From: Carboxylicivirga sp. M1479
GTDB taxonomy: Bacteria; Bacteroidota; Bacteroidia; Bacteroidales; Marinilabiliaceae
Direction of reading: 5' to 3'
DNA length: 64,000 nucleotides
NCBI RefSeq assembly: GCF_007097485.1
Contig: NZ_VKDE01000010.1
Location: 1 to 64,000, forward strand
Shown: piece after piece, positions 34,168 through 42,736 of the stretch
Layout: each line of letters opens with the position of its first letter
Numbering within the stretch: position 1 is the first letter of the stretch
Made by a program: the position numbers and the translations under genes
The notes under the pieces: model-generated
The model's database searches: none
What the model was told of the DNA's origin: nothing
What the model saw: the letters and a program-made list of their open reading frames with translations, nothing else

Positions 34168-34296
34168 TTTTGTAAACACACTCTTGAGTACTCTAAAAGT
34201 TTACAAAGCAGATAAAACAAGCACTGGCTTTTTACAAATATTAACACTGCGACTTTTATCATGTTTTCATCTATACAAAGTCATTGTTTACAAGTA
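34168..34296. promoter_or_regulatory. Repeated GTTTACAA motifs between divergent genes
   Basis: TTTGTAAAC (34169-34177) and GTTTACAAA (34199-34207) form an inverted pair 21 bp apart, and TTGTTTACAAG recurs at 34284-34294. They lie between the histidine kinase and the divergent outer-membrane gene and could bind the neighbouring response regulator. A similar TTTTGTAAACA occurs ahead of the Spy-like gene near 11374. Confidence 0.35.
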
Positions 34297-34348
34297 GTTC
34301 GAGATCTATTTTTGCCAAAAATTAAAGGATTACTGAACAGGGAACAGA

Positions 34349-35122
34349 ATGAAAAATTTACTATTAATTGCTTTGTTAGCGCTTGTATCGCAACAGCTAC
34401 TATCACAGAACAACCTTAGTCTCGACTGGGGAAACACAAGCAATTATATTGCTCATGGTAGAACTTTAAGCGCTAACCAATCGTGTTTTCAGCCTGGTGT
34501 CTATTATAGCATCGACAAAGGTCCAACTATTATGGCTTGGTTTAGCTTACCCTATGACCGTAATTTTAAAGCACTTGACGAATGGGATATCATTGTTAAT
34601 CACAATGTTAAACTATTTGATGCCGAACAGACCTGGAACATTGATTTACATGGCTATGTAAACTACTGGTACCTACCTGTTAACGAAGAATCTGACATTC
34701 AAAATTTTTATCAAGGGATGAAATACAATGCTGGTATCCATTTTCCGTTTGTTTTGTCTGACAATTCAAGTTTTTCAATGACAACTGGATATGACTTTTA
34801 TTACTACCATCAACTAGGGCGTGATATGGGCATACGAGCAGCTGGAATACATGAATTTTTAATAAAATTTAACAAAACATATAAAAAAGTTAGCTTAGGA
34901 GCTAAGTCTGTGATTAGCAACAACCAAGGAGCTGTTAGTTATGCTATAGAGCCAGGATGGGCATTCTTTTCGCAACATTTGTCATGTTCCTACAACTTTA
35001 AGCTAGTAACTTTGTCAGCTGGTATTAATTACCAACATACGCTTGATGCCTTAATACCAACAGGTATAGACAAAAACTTCACTTGGTTTTCGTTTAATAT
35101 AGGCAAGAGCTTTCAATTGTAA
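34349..35122 (+). CDS. Outer-membrane beta-barrel protein, unknown
   Basis: A 257-residue exported protein with a signal peptide (cleaved near LLSQN). The mature part is rich in aromatic and alternating polar residues (YIAHGRTLSANQSCFQPGVYY, YDFYYYHQLGRDMG) and ends in FSFNIGKSFQL, as expected for a small outer-membrane barrel. No family is recognised with confidence. It is transcribed divergently from the TPR kinase and followed by a strong terminator. It is a candidate target of the adjacent two-component system, by position only. Confidence 0.75.
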   Translation: MKNLLLIALLALVSQQLLSQNNLSLDWGNTSNYIAHGRTLSANQSCFQPGVYYSIDKGPTIMAWFSLPYDRNFKALDEWDIIVNHNVKLFDAEQTWNIDLHGYVNYWYLPVNEESDIQNFYQGMKYNAGIHFPFVLSDNSSFSMTTGYDFYYYHQLGRDMGIRAAGIHEFLIKFNKTYKKVSLGAKSVISNNQGAVSYAIEPGWAFFSQHLSCSYNFKLVTLSAGINYQHTLDALIPTGIDKNFTWFSFNIGKSFQL

Positions 35123-35173
35123 TTTCTTTTCATACCTAGCAAAGGTTAGGTTAATAATGGTGATAAAGGTGTA

Positions 35174-35204
35174 GAGTTGGTTCTGGCGAGCCAACTCTAT
35201 TTTT
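35174..35204 (+). terminator. Terminator of the outer-membrane gene
   Basis: GAGTTGG (35174-35180) pairs with CCAACTC (35191-35197) and is followed by TATTTTTTT. The right arm abuts the stop codon of the convergent folK gene, so the structure may serve both directions. Confidence 0.85.
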
Positions 35205-35577
35205 TTGCCCAAACTTGTGCTACCAGTTCTTGTAAAAAATCACGGGTATAATAATCGTCATCCGTAATTTTATTATTATACATTACAATATCTAAATCAA
35301 TCTCTCTGGGTCCAAACTTAGGGCGCGATCTATCCCTTCCTAGTTTATCCTCAATCAACTTTAGTTGTTCATTGAGGTTCTCGTAGGTGCTATCGACACT
35401 TAACAGCACTACGGCGTTTGCAAAGTCGTTTTGATCACTTATACCAATGGGCTTGGTAGTTAATACTTCCGAAACCTTAAGTACTGTGCCAAGCGTAGCG
35501 AGTTCTGTGAGAGCCAAAGGTATGTACCTTTCACTATCGATGTTTGAGCCTAAACCAATAATTGTTTGAATTTCCAT
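35197..35577 (-). CDS. folK: 6-Hydroxymethyl-dihydropterin pyrophosphokinase (FolK), short form
   Basis: A 126-residue protein from the ATG at 35577, giving MEIQTIIGLGSNIDSERYI. The GLGSN start and the signature DRSRPKFGPREIDLDIVMYN (about 86-105) identify HPPK, which adds pyrophosphate from ATP to 6-hydroxymethyl-7,8-dihydropterin in folate synthesis. At 126 residues it is shorter than the usual 155-165 and lacks the typical C-terminal region with HPRMxER, so it may be a reduced or altered form. It follows folB by 2 bp, and both lie in a pterin operon with an SDR and a GAF gene. Confidence 0.8.
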   Translation of the reverse strand: MEIQTIIGLGSNIDSERYIPLALTELATLGTVLKVSEVLTTKPIGISDQNDFANAVVLLSVDSTYENLNEQLKLIEDKLGRDRSRPKFGPREIDLDIVMYNNKITDDDYYTRDFLQELVAQVWAKK

Positions 35578-35579
35578 GA

Positions 35580-35930
35580 TTATCTCCTTGCCGATAAACA
35601 TATTGATACACTTTCCGAAAATCGCAATGCATGGAGTTTATCAATCTCTACCTCTGCCGAAAGTACACGATCATATTGCATTAACGAATCAAGTACCATA
35701 CGTACCAATGCTTCCAATAAATTAAAGTGGCTATTTTCGACTTTTTTAATTACTTCCTTGGTGATTGTACGGTAATCAAAGGCATCCTCGGGTTTATCAC
35801 TTAACTCCTCTGGACCTGATTGATATTCGATGGAAATATTTAACATTAAATCTTGACGCTTACCTATCTCATGCGGATTAAATCCCACATAACTTCGTAG
35901 CAACAGATTTTTAATTCGTAGCTTACCCAT
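35580..35930 (-). CDS. folB: Dihydroneopterin aldolase (FolB family)
   Basis: A 116-residue protein with the family's size. It starts with IRIKNLLLRSYVGFNPHEIGKRQ-like residues (LRIKNLLLRSYVGFNPHE) and continues through DYRTITKEVIKKVENS to the Glu/Lys-bearing C-terminus VEIDKLHALRF. FolB aldolases cleave dihydroneopterin to the FolK substrate. The close relative FolX epimerises the triphosphate, and the two cannot be separated with certainty here. Adjacent folK supports a folate-pathway role. It lies 34 bp downstream of the SDR gene. Confidence 0.8.
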   Translation of the reverse strand: MGKLRIKNLLLRSYVGFNPHEIGKRQDLMLNISIEYQSGPEELSDKPEDAFDYRTITKEVIKKVENSHFNLLEALVRMVLDSLMQYDRVLSAEVEIDKLHALRFSESVSICLSARR

Positions 35931-35964
35931 AGTATAATATTTGGTCTAAGGGTAGAACGATTTA

Positions 35965-36684
35965 CTAAACTAAATGTTGACCAGCATCACAATTGATAAT
36001 TTGCCCTGTCATATTTCTATTCTGGAGAATAAAGTCAATGCTAGCTTTTATATTACCAACAGATACTACCTCTTTTAATGGAGTATTATCAACGACTTGA
36101 TTAAAGTAATCTTGCCCCTTGCCCTCGGGTGGCAACACGGGTCCTAAAGCAATACCATTGAAACGGATTGATGGGGCCCACTCCAGAGCAGCCATTTTAG
36201 TGTACTCTGCCAGCGATTTTTTGGACAACAAATACATAGCATGAGTCGATTGATTCGTATAAATAGCCGTATCCAAAAGTGTTATAATATTGCCGTTATC
36301 TTTATGTTGACAATACACTTTATCTATTTCGATAGGCGCAAAAAGATGAATAGCCATCATCTCCTCCATTAAGCTAGGATGGCTTTTTAGGAGCGTAGCT
36401 TTATCATAGCGGCTAGCATTATGAATGATGACATCAGGATAGCCGTGAACACTAAATATATCCTTAATCTGTTTCCCAACAGTTTTCCAATCAATCAAAT
36501 TAATAGAAACAAGATTAAATAACTGCTTGGGATAATTAATTCTCAACTCCTTTATGAGGTTTTCTCCAGCTTGCACACTCGTGTTAACATGAACTATTAC
36601 ATCATAACCATCCTCCGCAAAACTACGGGCCAAGGCTGCTCCCACCCTTTGTGCCGCTCCCGATATGAAAACCTTTTTATTCAT
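35965..36684 (-). CDS. SDR-family reductase, FolM-like
   Basis: A 239-residue Rossmann-fold oxidoreductase. The dinucleotide motif is SGAAQRVGAALARSF (about 8-22), the NNAS-equivalent is IIHNASRYD, and the catalytic YxxxK lies in AMYLLSKKSL with the preceding Thr/Ser region LLDTAIYT. Sequence style and position beside folB and folK resemble the dihydromonapterin/dihydrofolate reductase FolM. A pteridine-reducing role is inferred from context. The start codon shares one base with the stop of the GAF gene (TAATG), so the genes are translationally coupled. Confidence 0.75.
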   Translation of the reverse strand: MNKKVFISGAAQRVGAALARSFAEDGYDVIVHVNTSVQAGENLIKELRINYPKQLFNLVSINLIDWKTVGKQIKDIFSVHGYPDVIIHNASRYDKATLLKSHPSLMEEMMAIHLFAPIEIDKVYCQHKDNGNIITLLDTAIYTNQSTHAMYLLSKKSLAEYTKMAALEWAPSIRFNGIALGPVLPPEGKGQDYFNQVVDNTPLKEVVSVGNIKASIDFILQNRNMTGQIINCDAGQHLV

Positions 36685-37145
36685 TAGCTATAAATTAGTG
36701 CAACAATTTTCTCAAGCCCCATCTTATCGGCTTCATCAAAAGAACCATATTCTTTGCTATCAACATCTAATACAGCCACAACTTCGTTATTGGCATTAAA
36801 AACGGGTACCACAATTTCAGAATTACTTGCTGATGAACAAGCAATATGACCAGGGAAATCATGTACGTTGGGTACAACAACAGTCTCTTTCGTATTTATT
36901 CCTGCCCAGCACACGCCTACATCTTTTTTAAGTTTTAAACAGGCAACTGGTCCCTGGTATGCACTCACTAACAAATCGCCATCTACCAGCTCATAAAAAC
37001 CAGTCCAATAATAGTACGAAAACTTATGGTGCAGTATGGCATTAATAGTAGCCATGCGCGAAGTAGGGTTATTTGTCGCCTTTACCAATTCTTTAATTTG
37101 TTCGTAAATACGATCGTAACGTTTTGCTTTACTTTGTTCATTCAT
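36684..37145 (-). CDS. GAF-domain free methionine-(R)-sulfoxide reductase-like protein
   Basis: A 153-residue soluble protein from the ATG at 37145; the frame extends upstream, but those residues are not family-like. The GAF fold carries the motifs YWTGFYE, VGVCWAGINTKETVVVPNV and FPGHIACSSASNSEIVVPVF of the fRMsr family. The enzyme reduces free methionine-R-sulfoxide using Cys residues located in the GVC and HIAC motifs, both present. It starts the pterin operon by position. Why a methionine repair enzyme sits with folate genes is unclear, and no functional link is asserted. Confidence 0.82.
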   Translation of the reverse strand: MNEQSKAKRYDRIYEQIKELVKATNNPTSRMATINAILHHKFSYYYWTGFYELVDGDLLVSAYQGPVACLKLKKDVGVCWAGINTKETVVVPNVHDFPGHIACSSASNSEIVVPVFNANNEVVAVLDVDSKEYGSFDEADKMGLEKIVALIYS

Positions 37146-37326
37146 GCGATTATAATTTCTTTTATTTGTCAGATAGAACTCCCAAATAAATACAATCAAT
37201 GCACTGTGTGCAATTTTATTGATTGAATTTACATTGCTGTTTCATTTGATTATCTTTTAATTCTCAGGTGCTACTTTTAAATATATACAATCATTACCGA
37301 TTGCGACAAGTGCTTGTAAAAAATAA

Positions 37327-37359
37327 AAACCGGTGCAAATTACAAAATTACACCGGTTT
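37327..37359 (-). terminator. Terminator of the ECF sigma factor gene
   Basis: Perfect 9-bp arms AAACCGGTG (37327-37335, offset by one) and CACCGGTTT (37351-37359) are followed on the minus strand by TTATTTTTT. They lie 22 bp past the stop codon. Confidence 0.88.
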
Positions 37360-37380
37360 CTAATCCTATATTGTCGTTAA

Positions 37381-37881
37381 CTAGTAGTCTTTAAGCATCT
37401 CTTGTAGTTTTTTACGTGTAAAGAAAATCCGACTTTTAACTGTACCAATTGGCAAATCCAGTTTATCAGCAATTTCTTTATACTTGAAACCTTGGGTATG
37501 CATCTTAAACGGCACGCGAAAATCATCATCCAATCGTTCTACTTTGGAATTCATCTCCATTACGGCGTAAACGTTTTCAGGCGTTTCGGATGCGTAATTC
37601 TTTTTATATGCTGCGCGCATGGCATCTTCAGCAGAATCAAATGTATTTCGGTTCTTTTGATTACGTCGATAGTTGTTTATAAACGTGTTTTTCATGATGG
37701 TAAACACCCAAGCTTTGAAATTGGTATTGTTCACAAATTGCTCGCGATATGTTAGTGCTTTTAAAGTAGTTTCTTGCAATAAATCACGTGCATCATCATC
37801 ATTGGCAGTTAAGCTTAAGGCAAAATACAATAGCTTATCTTGCATACCTAGTAGTCGTTCGTCAAATTGTATAGCGGTCAT
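37381..37881 (-). CDS. ECF-family RNA polymerase sigma factor
   Basis: A 166-residue sigma factor. Region 2 (about 10-80) has DARDLLQETTLKALTYREQF and FKAWVFTIMKNTFINNYRR. Region 4 (about 112-165) has VPFKMHTQGFKYKEIADKLDLPIGTVKSRIFFTRKKLQ. This is the sigma70 r2/r4 arrangement with an ordinary linker. No anti-sigma gene lies next to it. It may be controlled elsewhere or act in a general Bacteroidota stress response. It is a monocistronic unit with its own terminator. Targets are unknown. Confidence 0.92.
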   Translation of the reverse strand: MTAIQFDERLLGMQDKLLYFALSLTANDDDARDLLQETTLKALTYREQFVNNTNFKAWVFTIMKNTFINNYRRNQKNRNTFDSAEDAMRAAYKKNYASETPENVYAVMEMNSKVERLDDDFRVPFKMHTQGFKYKEIADKLDLPIGTVKSRIFFTRKKLQEMLKDY

Positions 37882-38094
37882 AGTGTTGTGTTTTATCTCA
37901 TTACTTATTTCTTGAACAAATATAATTCAAAATACAATCCCACACAATAGTTTAAGATGTTTTTATCTTTTTATATTTTAATATTCTAAATAAATATCAG
38001 CCTAATCATCTAATAAATAGGCAATCCGATACATAAATAATGTTCAATCTAAATAATAAAGAATTCAACATGATTGTAGTCATTGCTAAACAAA

Positions 38095-38119
38095 AAGAGG
38101 CACCTAAAAGGCGCCTCTT
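38095..38119 (-). terminator. Terminator of the T9SS Asp-box protein gene
   Basis: The stem AAGAGGCACCT (38095-38105) pairs with AGGCGCCTCTT (38109-38119) with one mismatch and is followed on the minus strand by TTTGTTT. It lies 25 bp past the stop codon. Confidence 0.85.
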
Positions 38120-38143
38120 CTTACTTATGTCTTCAACTCACTA

Positions 38144-41100
38144 TTACTTTATAATGAGTTTTTTCTTATAAACATTACCATCAATAGTAACCGCTACAAT
38201 GGCCATTCCTTTGTATTGCTGTGTTAGATTGATTTGAGTATTCCACTGATCAGAACCCTTGTGATAATCCTGAACAATTACCGGCTTACCTGCTGCATTG
38301 TACACCACAACTGAGACTGATCCTCTATCTTCTGAATTGATAGATAAATTAACATACTCTGATGCTGGATTTGGTCCAAGTTCAAATACAAAATCTTCTT
38401 TCTCATCAAGATTTAATGATGTTCCTTTTTCCTGAATAATCAAATCATCAATCACCCATCCCCATCCTGTTGCATTAGCGTCAGAATACATTCTAAAGCG
38501 AATCAGTATTACATCACCCGGATCAAAAACATCATGTAAATTAATGGTATGATCTTCAAATAAACTTACAGAGTTTGGCTCTTTATCAATATCCTCATAA
38601 GCATTGGCCGCATCAGCAAAATCACTCCACTTACTCGACCCATTAACATCATATCCATCCAATAGTGGCACCCAATTAATCCCATCTCCTGTAGCTTCGA
38701 CAATCACATAATCCCAAAACTCATCATCACCAAAAACAGTACCAGCTTCACCAGGCTCAACCAAAGCAATATCGCGGTATGACATGATAGCATCTTCACG
38801 GTTATCTGTTACGATAATTGGATAATCAAGCGTGTAAATCATATCTGATGCTTCGCTGTATGGATGCGAAGTATGAATTGCCCAATCATCAAAAAGTTCG
38901 GAAGATATACTAAATCCAGATCCTTTAAAATCATATTTACGATTAGAGAACGGGTTCATGTACTTCTCCACAGCTTCCTTGTAATTAGGATTTAACATCC
39001 AAATGTAATTTGATATCTGCTCTTCGGCACCATTATACGCAACCAAATTACACGAAACTTCTGCCTTTGAAATATCAATATCAAGAGTTTGACTCATCAC
39101 TCCCGGCTCCACGTCAGCAAAAGTCTCAATCAAGCTCTCATCAACAAAAAGCTCAACCTTATCATAAGCTTTGAAGAATTCAAATTCAAAGTTATAACTA
39201 CCTACAGGCGCTTTGGCAGCTCGGTTAATAACAGGCGCTTTATCAATTGTAATTTGCGGAATATCAAGCGTCCATACACCTAACCCATGGGTTCCTACAA
39301 TTAATTGTTGACCTACAATTTTCATATCCCAAATACAAACAGCCGGGAGACCGTTATCGGCGTAATGCCAATTTTGACCGCCATCAGTCGATTCAAAGAT
39401 CCCGATCTCAGTTCCAGCCCAAATTATATTGGTATCATAAGGCATTACAATTAGAGAATACACTGCAACATCAGGAAAACCATTTGTGCTTTTATCATTT
39501 TCAAAAGAAGTAATATCAGTCCATGTTTGACCCAAATCATCACTGTATATAATTTTTGGATGAGCAGCTTTTGCAAAGGTTACGAAAACACCGTTCTCAT
39601 TCTTTGGATGTGCTACAATATCTGATACGAACGAAGCAACTCCACCAGCCTTAGGCACTGCGCTATATGACTTACCGCCATCACTAGACAAGGCCAATGT
39701 ATTCTCACTTGAAATGGCATTTCCGGCCCATACATATTTGCTGTTGACAGGACTAACGGCCGTGTGCGGGTTGCTACTTCCGTAATTCCATGTTTCAGCA
39801 GGCATATTGGTAAGCACCCAATTTCTTCCGAAATCTTGTGAACGCCATACTCCAGAAAGGCCACCAACTAATAACATATTAGGGTTGGAAACCTCATTGG
39901 TTATACGCGTTACAAATGGAGCATCGTCATCAAGATCGCCAATTTGAGCATCATTCCACGATGCACCACCATCGTGTGTATATTTGATTTCATTATTATA
40001 CAATGAAATGGCTATTTTATTAGCATCGTTACTGCACCATGCAGTTTCAAATCCATCGCCACCTAATGCCGATGCCCACACGCTATTTTTTTCGGGGTCT
40101 TCAGGTGATAACCATGTACCATTATCTTGTGTTCCTCCAATGTAGATATCTTTTTCAGGATGACGAGAAATACCATAAAACTGCGTGGTTACATAACCAG
40201 AAATTCTGGCTGACCAATTTACACCTCCATCATCGGATATAAATACACCACCATCGTTACAATTAACAATACGAAATGGATCACCAACATTCTCAACAAT
40301 GTGCAGATTATGGTGATCTGCATGTGAATAATTAGGCTCACTCGAAGGCCACCAAACGCTAATTTCCTGAGATGATATTTTTGTGCTTACCAAATCATAA
40401 TTATCGAGAAAAACATTACTCGCTGGTACGTTATTGACATCCCAGGTATATCCATTGGCTAAAACAGGATAAAGGCTTACAATTCTATTATGCGTAATAC
40501 CTCCTTCAACAGTAATTTCCGTTAATGGCGCCCCATCTACATACTCAGCTGAATGAACATAAATTTGCTCCATCGTTTCATTACCTAAAGAAAATTTACC
40601 ATCATTATCATGATCCCTAAAAGAAACCATCATCTGTAAACCAGTAGCCTTATCAACCACTTTAAAAGGAACAGAAACATAATCTTCATATGTAAATAAA
40701 GTGGCTGTTGGATTAACCAAATCTGATGTTGTTGTAAATCGGTGTGCCATTTGCGAAACACCTGTTCCAAAAGAAATCTCAACATCGGTATACAAAGTCG
40801 AATTATCTGACTCTACTTTTATAGCTCCGGCCTGATATTGTCCTTGCATTGATTTCCATGCCAGAAAATCTGCTCCATTATTTTTAAAGTCATATACACT
40901 GCTAGGTGTACCACTTGATGATGCACCCAACGTTACTTCATGGAGATTTAGTCCTCCTACAAATAACTTATTCTTATCCGTAGGGTGTGCTACCAGGGTA
41001 TTGTTATACCACCCTTGCCCTGAAAGAAATTCAATTTTTGCACTCGGCTCTGTCGAAATCCAATTGTCGCCTCCATCCTTTGATAGTAGAAGATTCGATT

Positions 41101-42079
41101 CTTGCGTTAAAGCAAAAACATACTCGGGGAAATTTTTCGAAATTGCCAGCTCAATTCGGCCTTCTGTTATCTCTTTTACCTTACTCCAGGTTTCACCACC
41201 ATCTACACTGGCAATAATACCAATACCATTTTCCGCAGCAAATTGGATTGAATAATCGTTGGGATGACAAATTAAGTCCTGCACTTTTCCACTTGAACCA
41301 TATTTCTTAGTCCATGTAACACCTCCATCAACACTTTTAAATACTCCGGAGTTAGTTACGGCAACCAATATATCTTCATCATCGTAATCAACTGCAATTC
41401 TGTTGACGTATTTAAAATCATCGTTATCGATTGTAGCCACTAATTGAGTCCAGCTATTACCCCTGTCTGTTGACTTAAAAATGCCATTTCCTTTAATCGC
41501 ATCAAGATTACCGAATCCTTCGCCAGTTCCGGCATACAGAACCTCGTGATTAGATGATGCCATTACTAAAGAACTAACTGAAAGATTGGGCCAATCAAGT
41601 GTTAAACATGCCCAGCTATTACCTCCATCAGCAGATTTCCATACGCCACCACCTACAGGGCCGGTAAATAAGGTGTTACCTGTTGCATCATCCGGATCAA
41701 CAATCAAACCACGTGTTCGACCACCAACATTACCTGGTCCTCTTTCTTTCCAATCAAGTGCAGCAGCACTTTTTAAATGACTGCGTCGTAATTTGGCACT
41801 CTTCAATTCATCAAGAGCATTATTTATACTATAATTCGAAGACGGATCTCCACCTGTCTTTAGTAAATGAATATATTCCAAATACTTGTCAGGCTTATCT
41901 TGTTTGGCATAACCGTTTGCTCTTCGGCTTACCTTTTCATTGATTTGCTGCTGAATTAAATACTCAGAAGTCTTAGCATCTTTGTGATATGTGCTAGTTG
42001 GGGAAGTAGACTGCCAGAGATAAAAAGCTCCTACGCTTAATGACAGTAGCAAAAATGAATAAATGTAGTGTTTTCTCAT
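38144..42079 (-). CDS. T9SS-exported Asp-box (sortilin/BNR-like) protein
   Basis: A 1311-residue exported protein. A signal peptide lies at the start (IYSFLLLSLSVGAFYLW). Many Asp-box repeats of form S-x-D-G-G-x-x-W occur in two blocks (about 150-340 and 600-940), for example KSADGGNSW, KSVDGGVTW, ESTDGGQNW and SDDGGVNW, giving beta-propellers of the VPS10/sortilin type. An insert of about 200 residues (about 410-600) separates the blocks. The last about 80 residues (NPASEYVNLSINS to YKKKLIIK) form a type IX secretion sorting domain, which anchors or releases proteins at the cell surface. The likely role is binding or cleaving an extracellular ligand; no protease or sialidase active site is evident. 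Upstream the start follows an AAACCTTTAGT leader shared with the SusC genes. Confidence 0.88.
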   Translation of the reverse strand: MRKHYIYSFLLLSLSVGAFYLWQSTSPTSTYHKDAKTSEYLIQQQINEKVSRRANGYAKQDKPDKYLEYIHLLKTGGDPSSNYSINNALDELKSAKLRRSHLKSAAALDWKERGPGNVGGRTRGLIVDPDDATGNTLFTGPVGGGVWKSADGGNSWACLTLDWPNLSVSSLVMASSNHEVLYAGTGEGFGNLDAIKGNGIFKSTDRGNSWTQLVATIDNDDFKYVNRIAVDYDDEDILVAVTNSGVFKSVDGGVTWTKKYGSSGKVQDLICHPNDYSIQFAAENGIGIIASVDGGETWSKVKEITEGRIELAISKNFPEYVFALTQESNLLLSKDGGDNWISTEPSAKIEFLSGQGWYNNTLVAHPTDKNKLFVGGLNLHEVTLGASSSGTPSSVYDFKNNGADFLAWKSMQGQYQAGAIKVESDNSTLYTDVEISFGTGVSQMAHRFTTTSDLVNPTATLFTYEDYVSVPFKVVDKATGLQMMVSFRDHDNDGKFSLGNETMEQIYVHSAEYVDGAPLTEITVEGGITHNRIVSLYPVLANGYTWDVNNVPASNVFLDNYDLVSTKISSQEISVWWPSSEPNYSHADHHNLHIVENVGDPFRIVNCNDGGVFISDDGGVNWSARISGYVTTQFYGISRHPEKDIYIGGTQDNGTWLSPEDPEKNSVWASALGGDGFETAWCSNDANKIAISLYNNEIKYTHDGGASWNDAQIGDLDDDAPFVTRITNEVSNPNMLLVGGLSGVWRSQDFGRNWVLTNMPAETWNYGSSNPHTAVSPVNSKYVWAGNAISSENTLALSSDGGKSYSAVPKAGGVASFVSDIVAHPKNENGVFVTFAKAAHPKIIYSDDLGQTWTDITSFENDKSTNGFPDVAVYSLIVMPYDTNIIWAGTEIGIFESTDGGQNWHYADNGLPAVCIWDMKIVGQQLIVGTHGLGVWTLDIPQITIDKAPVINRAAKAPVGSYNFEFEFFKAYDKVELFVDESLIETFADVEPGVMSQTLDIDISKAEVSCNLVAYNGAEEQISNYIWMLNPNYKEAVEKYMNPFSNRKYDFKGSGFSISSELFDDWAIHTSHPYSEASDMIYTLDYPIIVTDNREDAIMSYRDIALVEPGEAGTVFGDDEFWDYVIVEATGDGINWVPLLDGYDVNGSSKWSDFADAANAYEDIDKEPNSVSLFEDHTINLHDVFDPGDVILIRFRMYSDANATGWGWVIDDLIIQEKGTSLNLDEKEDFVFELGPNPASEYVNLSINSEDRGSVSVVVYNAAGKPVIVQDYHKGSDQWNTQINLTQQYKGMAIVAVTIDGNVYKKKLIIK

Positions 42080-42098
42080 ACTAAAGGTTTAATATAAA

Positions 42099-42506
42099 TC
42101 AATTGGGTTTTGTCGTTGTTTGTAATGTACGTACGTTAATGTAATAGTGTTTCATTCTATCATTAACACTTTGGTCTACAGAACTAACACCTGGCCTAGC
42201 GCGAACTTCTAGATTCTCGTTATCTACCCATTTAACTTTGGCATCATTTTTTTGTTCTTTGTAAACCAGTTCTTGTTTATCTACATTATAAATGCCAAAT
42301 GAAAGCGCATTAACAGGCATTTTATTATCTTTTTTATTTGTTAAGCTAAATAATGCAAAGCTCTTATTATCATTAAATTCAACAACAACACCTTCGCCAA
42401 AATAGCCTTTAGCTATTTCTTGTATATCGTTTACATCACTATTGTTTTTAATACTCTGGCATTGCACAAATAAAAGAATGACAATACCTATATTTAACAG
42501 TTTCAT
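42099..42506 (-). CDS. Small lipoprotein, unknown function
   Basis: A 135-residue protein from the ATG at 42506, giving a lipoprotein signal ending LFVQC (Cys16). The frame extends 33 bases upstream but would add polar residues. The mature part is a charged beta-rich sequence (FGEGVVVEFNDNKSFALFSLTN and LEVRARPG). No family is recognised. It lies 19 bp upstream of the large T9SS protein gene on the same strand and is probably cotranscribed with it. Function is unknown. Confidence 0.65.
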   Translation of the reverse strand: MKLLNIGIVILLFVQCQSIKNNSDVNDIQEIAKGYFGEGVVVEFNDNKSFALFSLTNKKDNKMPVNALSFGIYNVDKQELVYKEQKNDAKVKWVDNENLEVRARPGVSSVDQSVNDRMKHYYINVRTLQTTTKPN

Positions 42507-42640
42507 ATTAATTAGTTTAGATAATAACCACGGGCGCATAAAGGTAGAAAAATAATAGAAAGTAGAAAGTGAGAATATCTTAGCTATTCGAATAGTAATA
42601 TTCTAAAAGATGAACTCTTCTTTTATCAACTCAACCTACT

Positions 42641-42699
42641 AAATATAAAAACATTGATTATCAAAGTATAATAACAAAAAAATCAATGTTTTTATATTT
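42641..42699. other. Perfect 19-bp AT-rich inverted repeat
   Basis: Arms AAATATAAAAACATTGATT (42641-42659) and its reverse complement (42681-42699) flank a 21-nt loop. It lies between the M16 peptidase stop and the small lipoprotein gene. The exact pairing is notable, but on the minus strand the U-run falls inside the loop side rather than after the stem, so it is not a standard terminator. Confidence 0.8.
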
Positions 42700-42736
42700 T
42701 CTCATACCTTCTTAAAAATATACAGGCAAAACCTTT

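Noticed and set aside
34261-34348. Sigma-54 promoter upstream of the outer-membrane gene at 34349
   Set aside because: A TTTGCC near 34311 resembles a -12 element, but no GG is found at the required 10-bp distance upstream.
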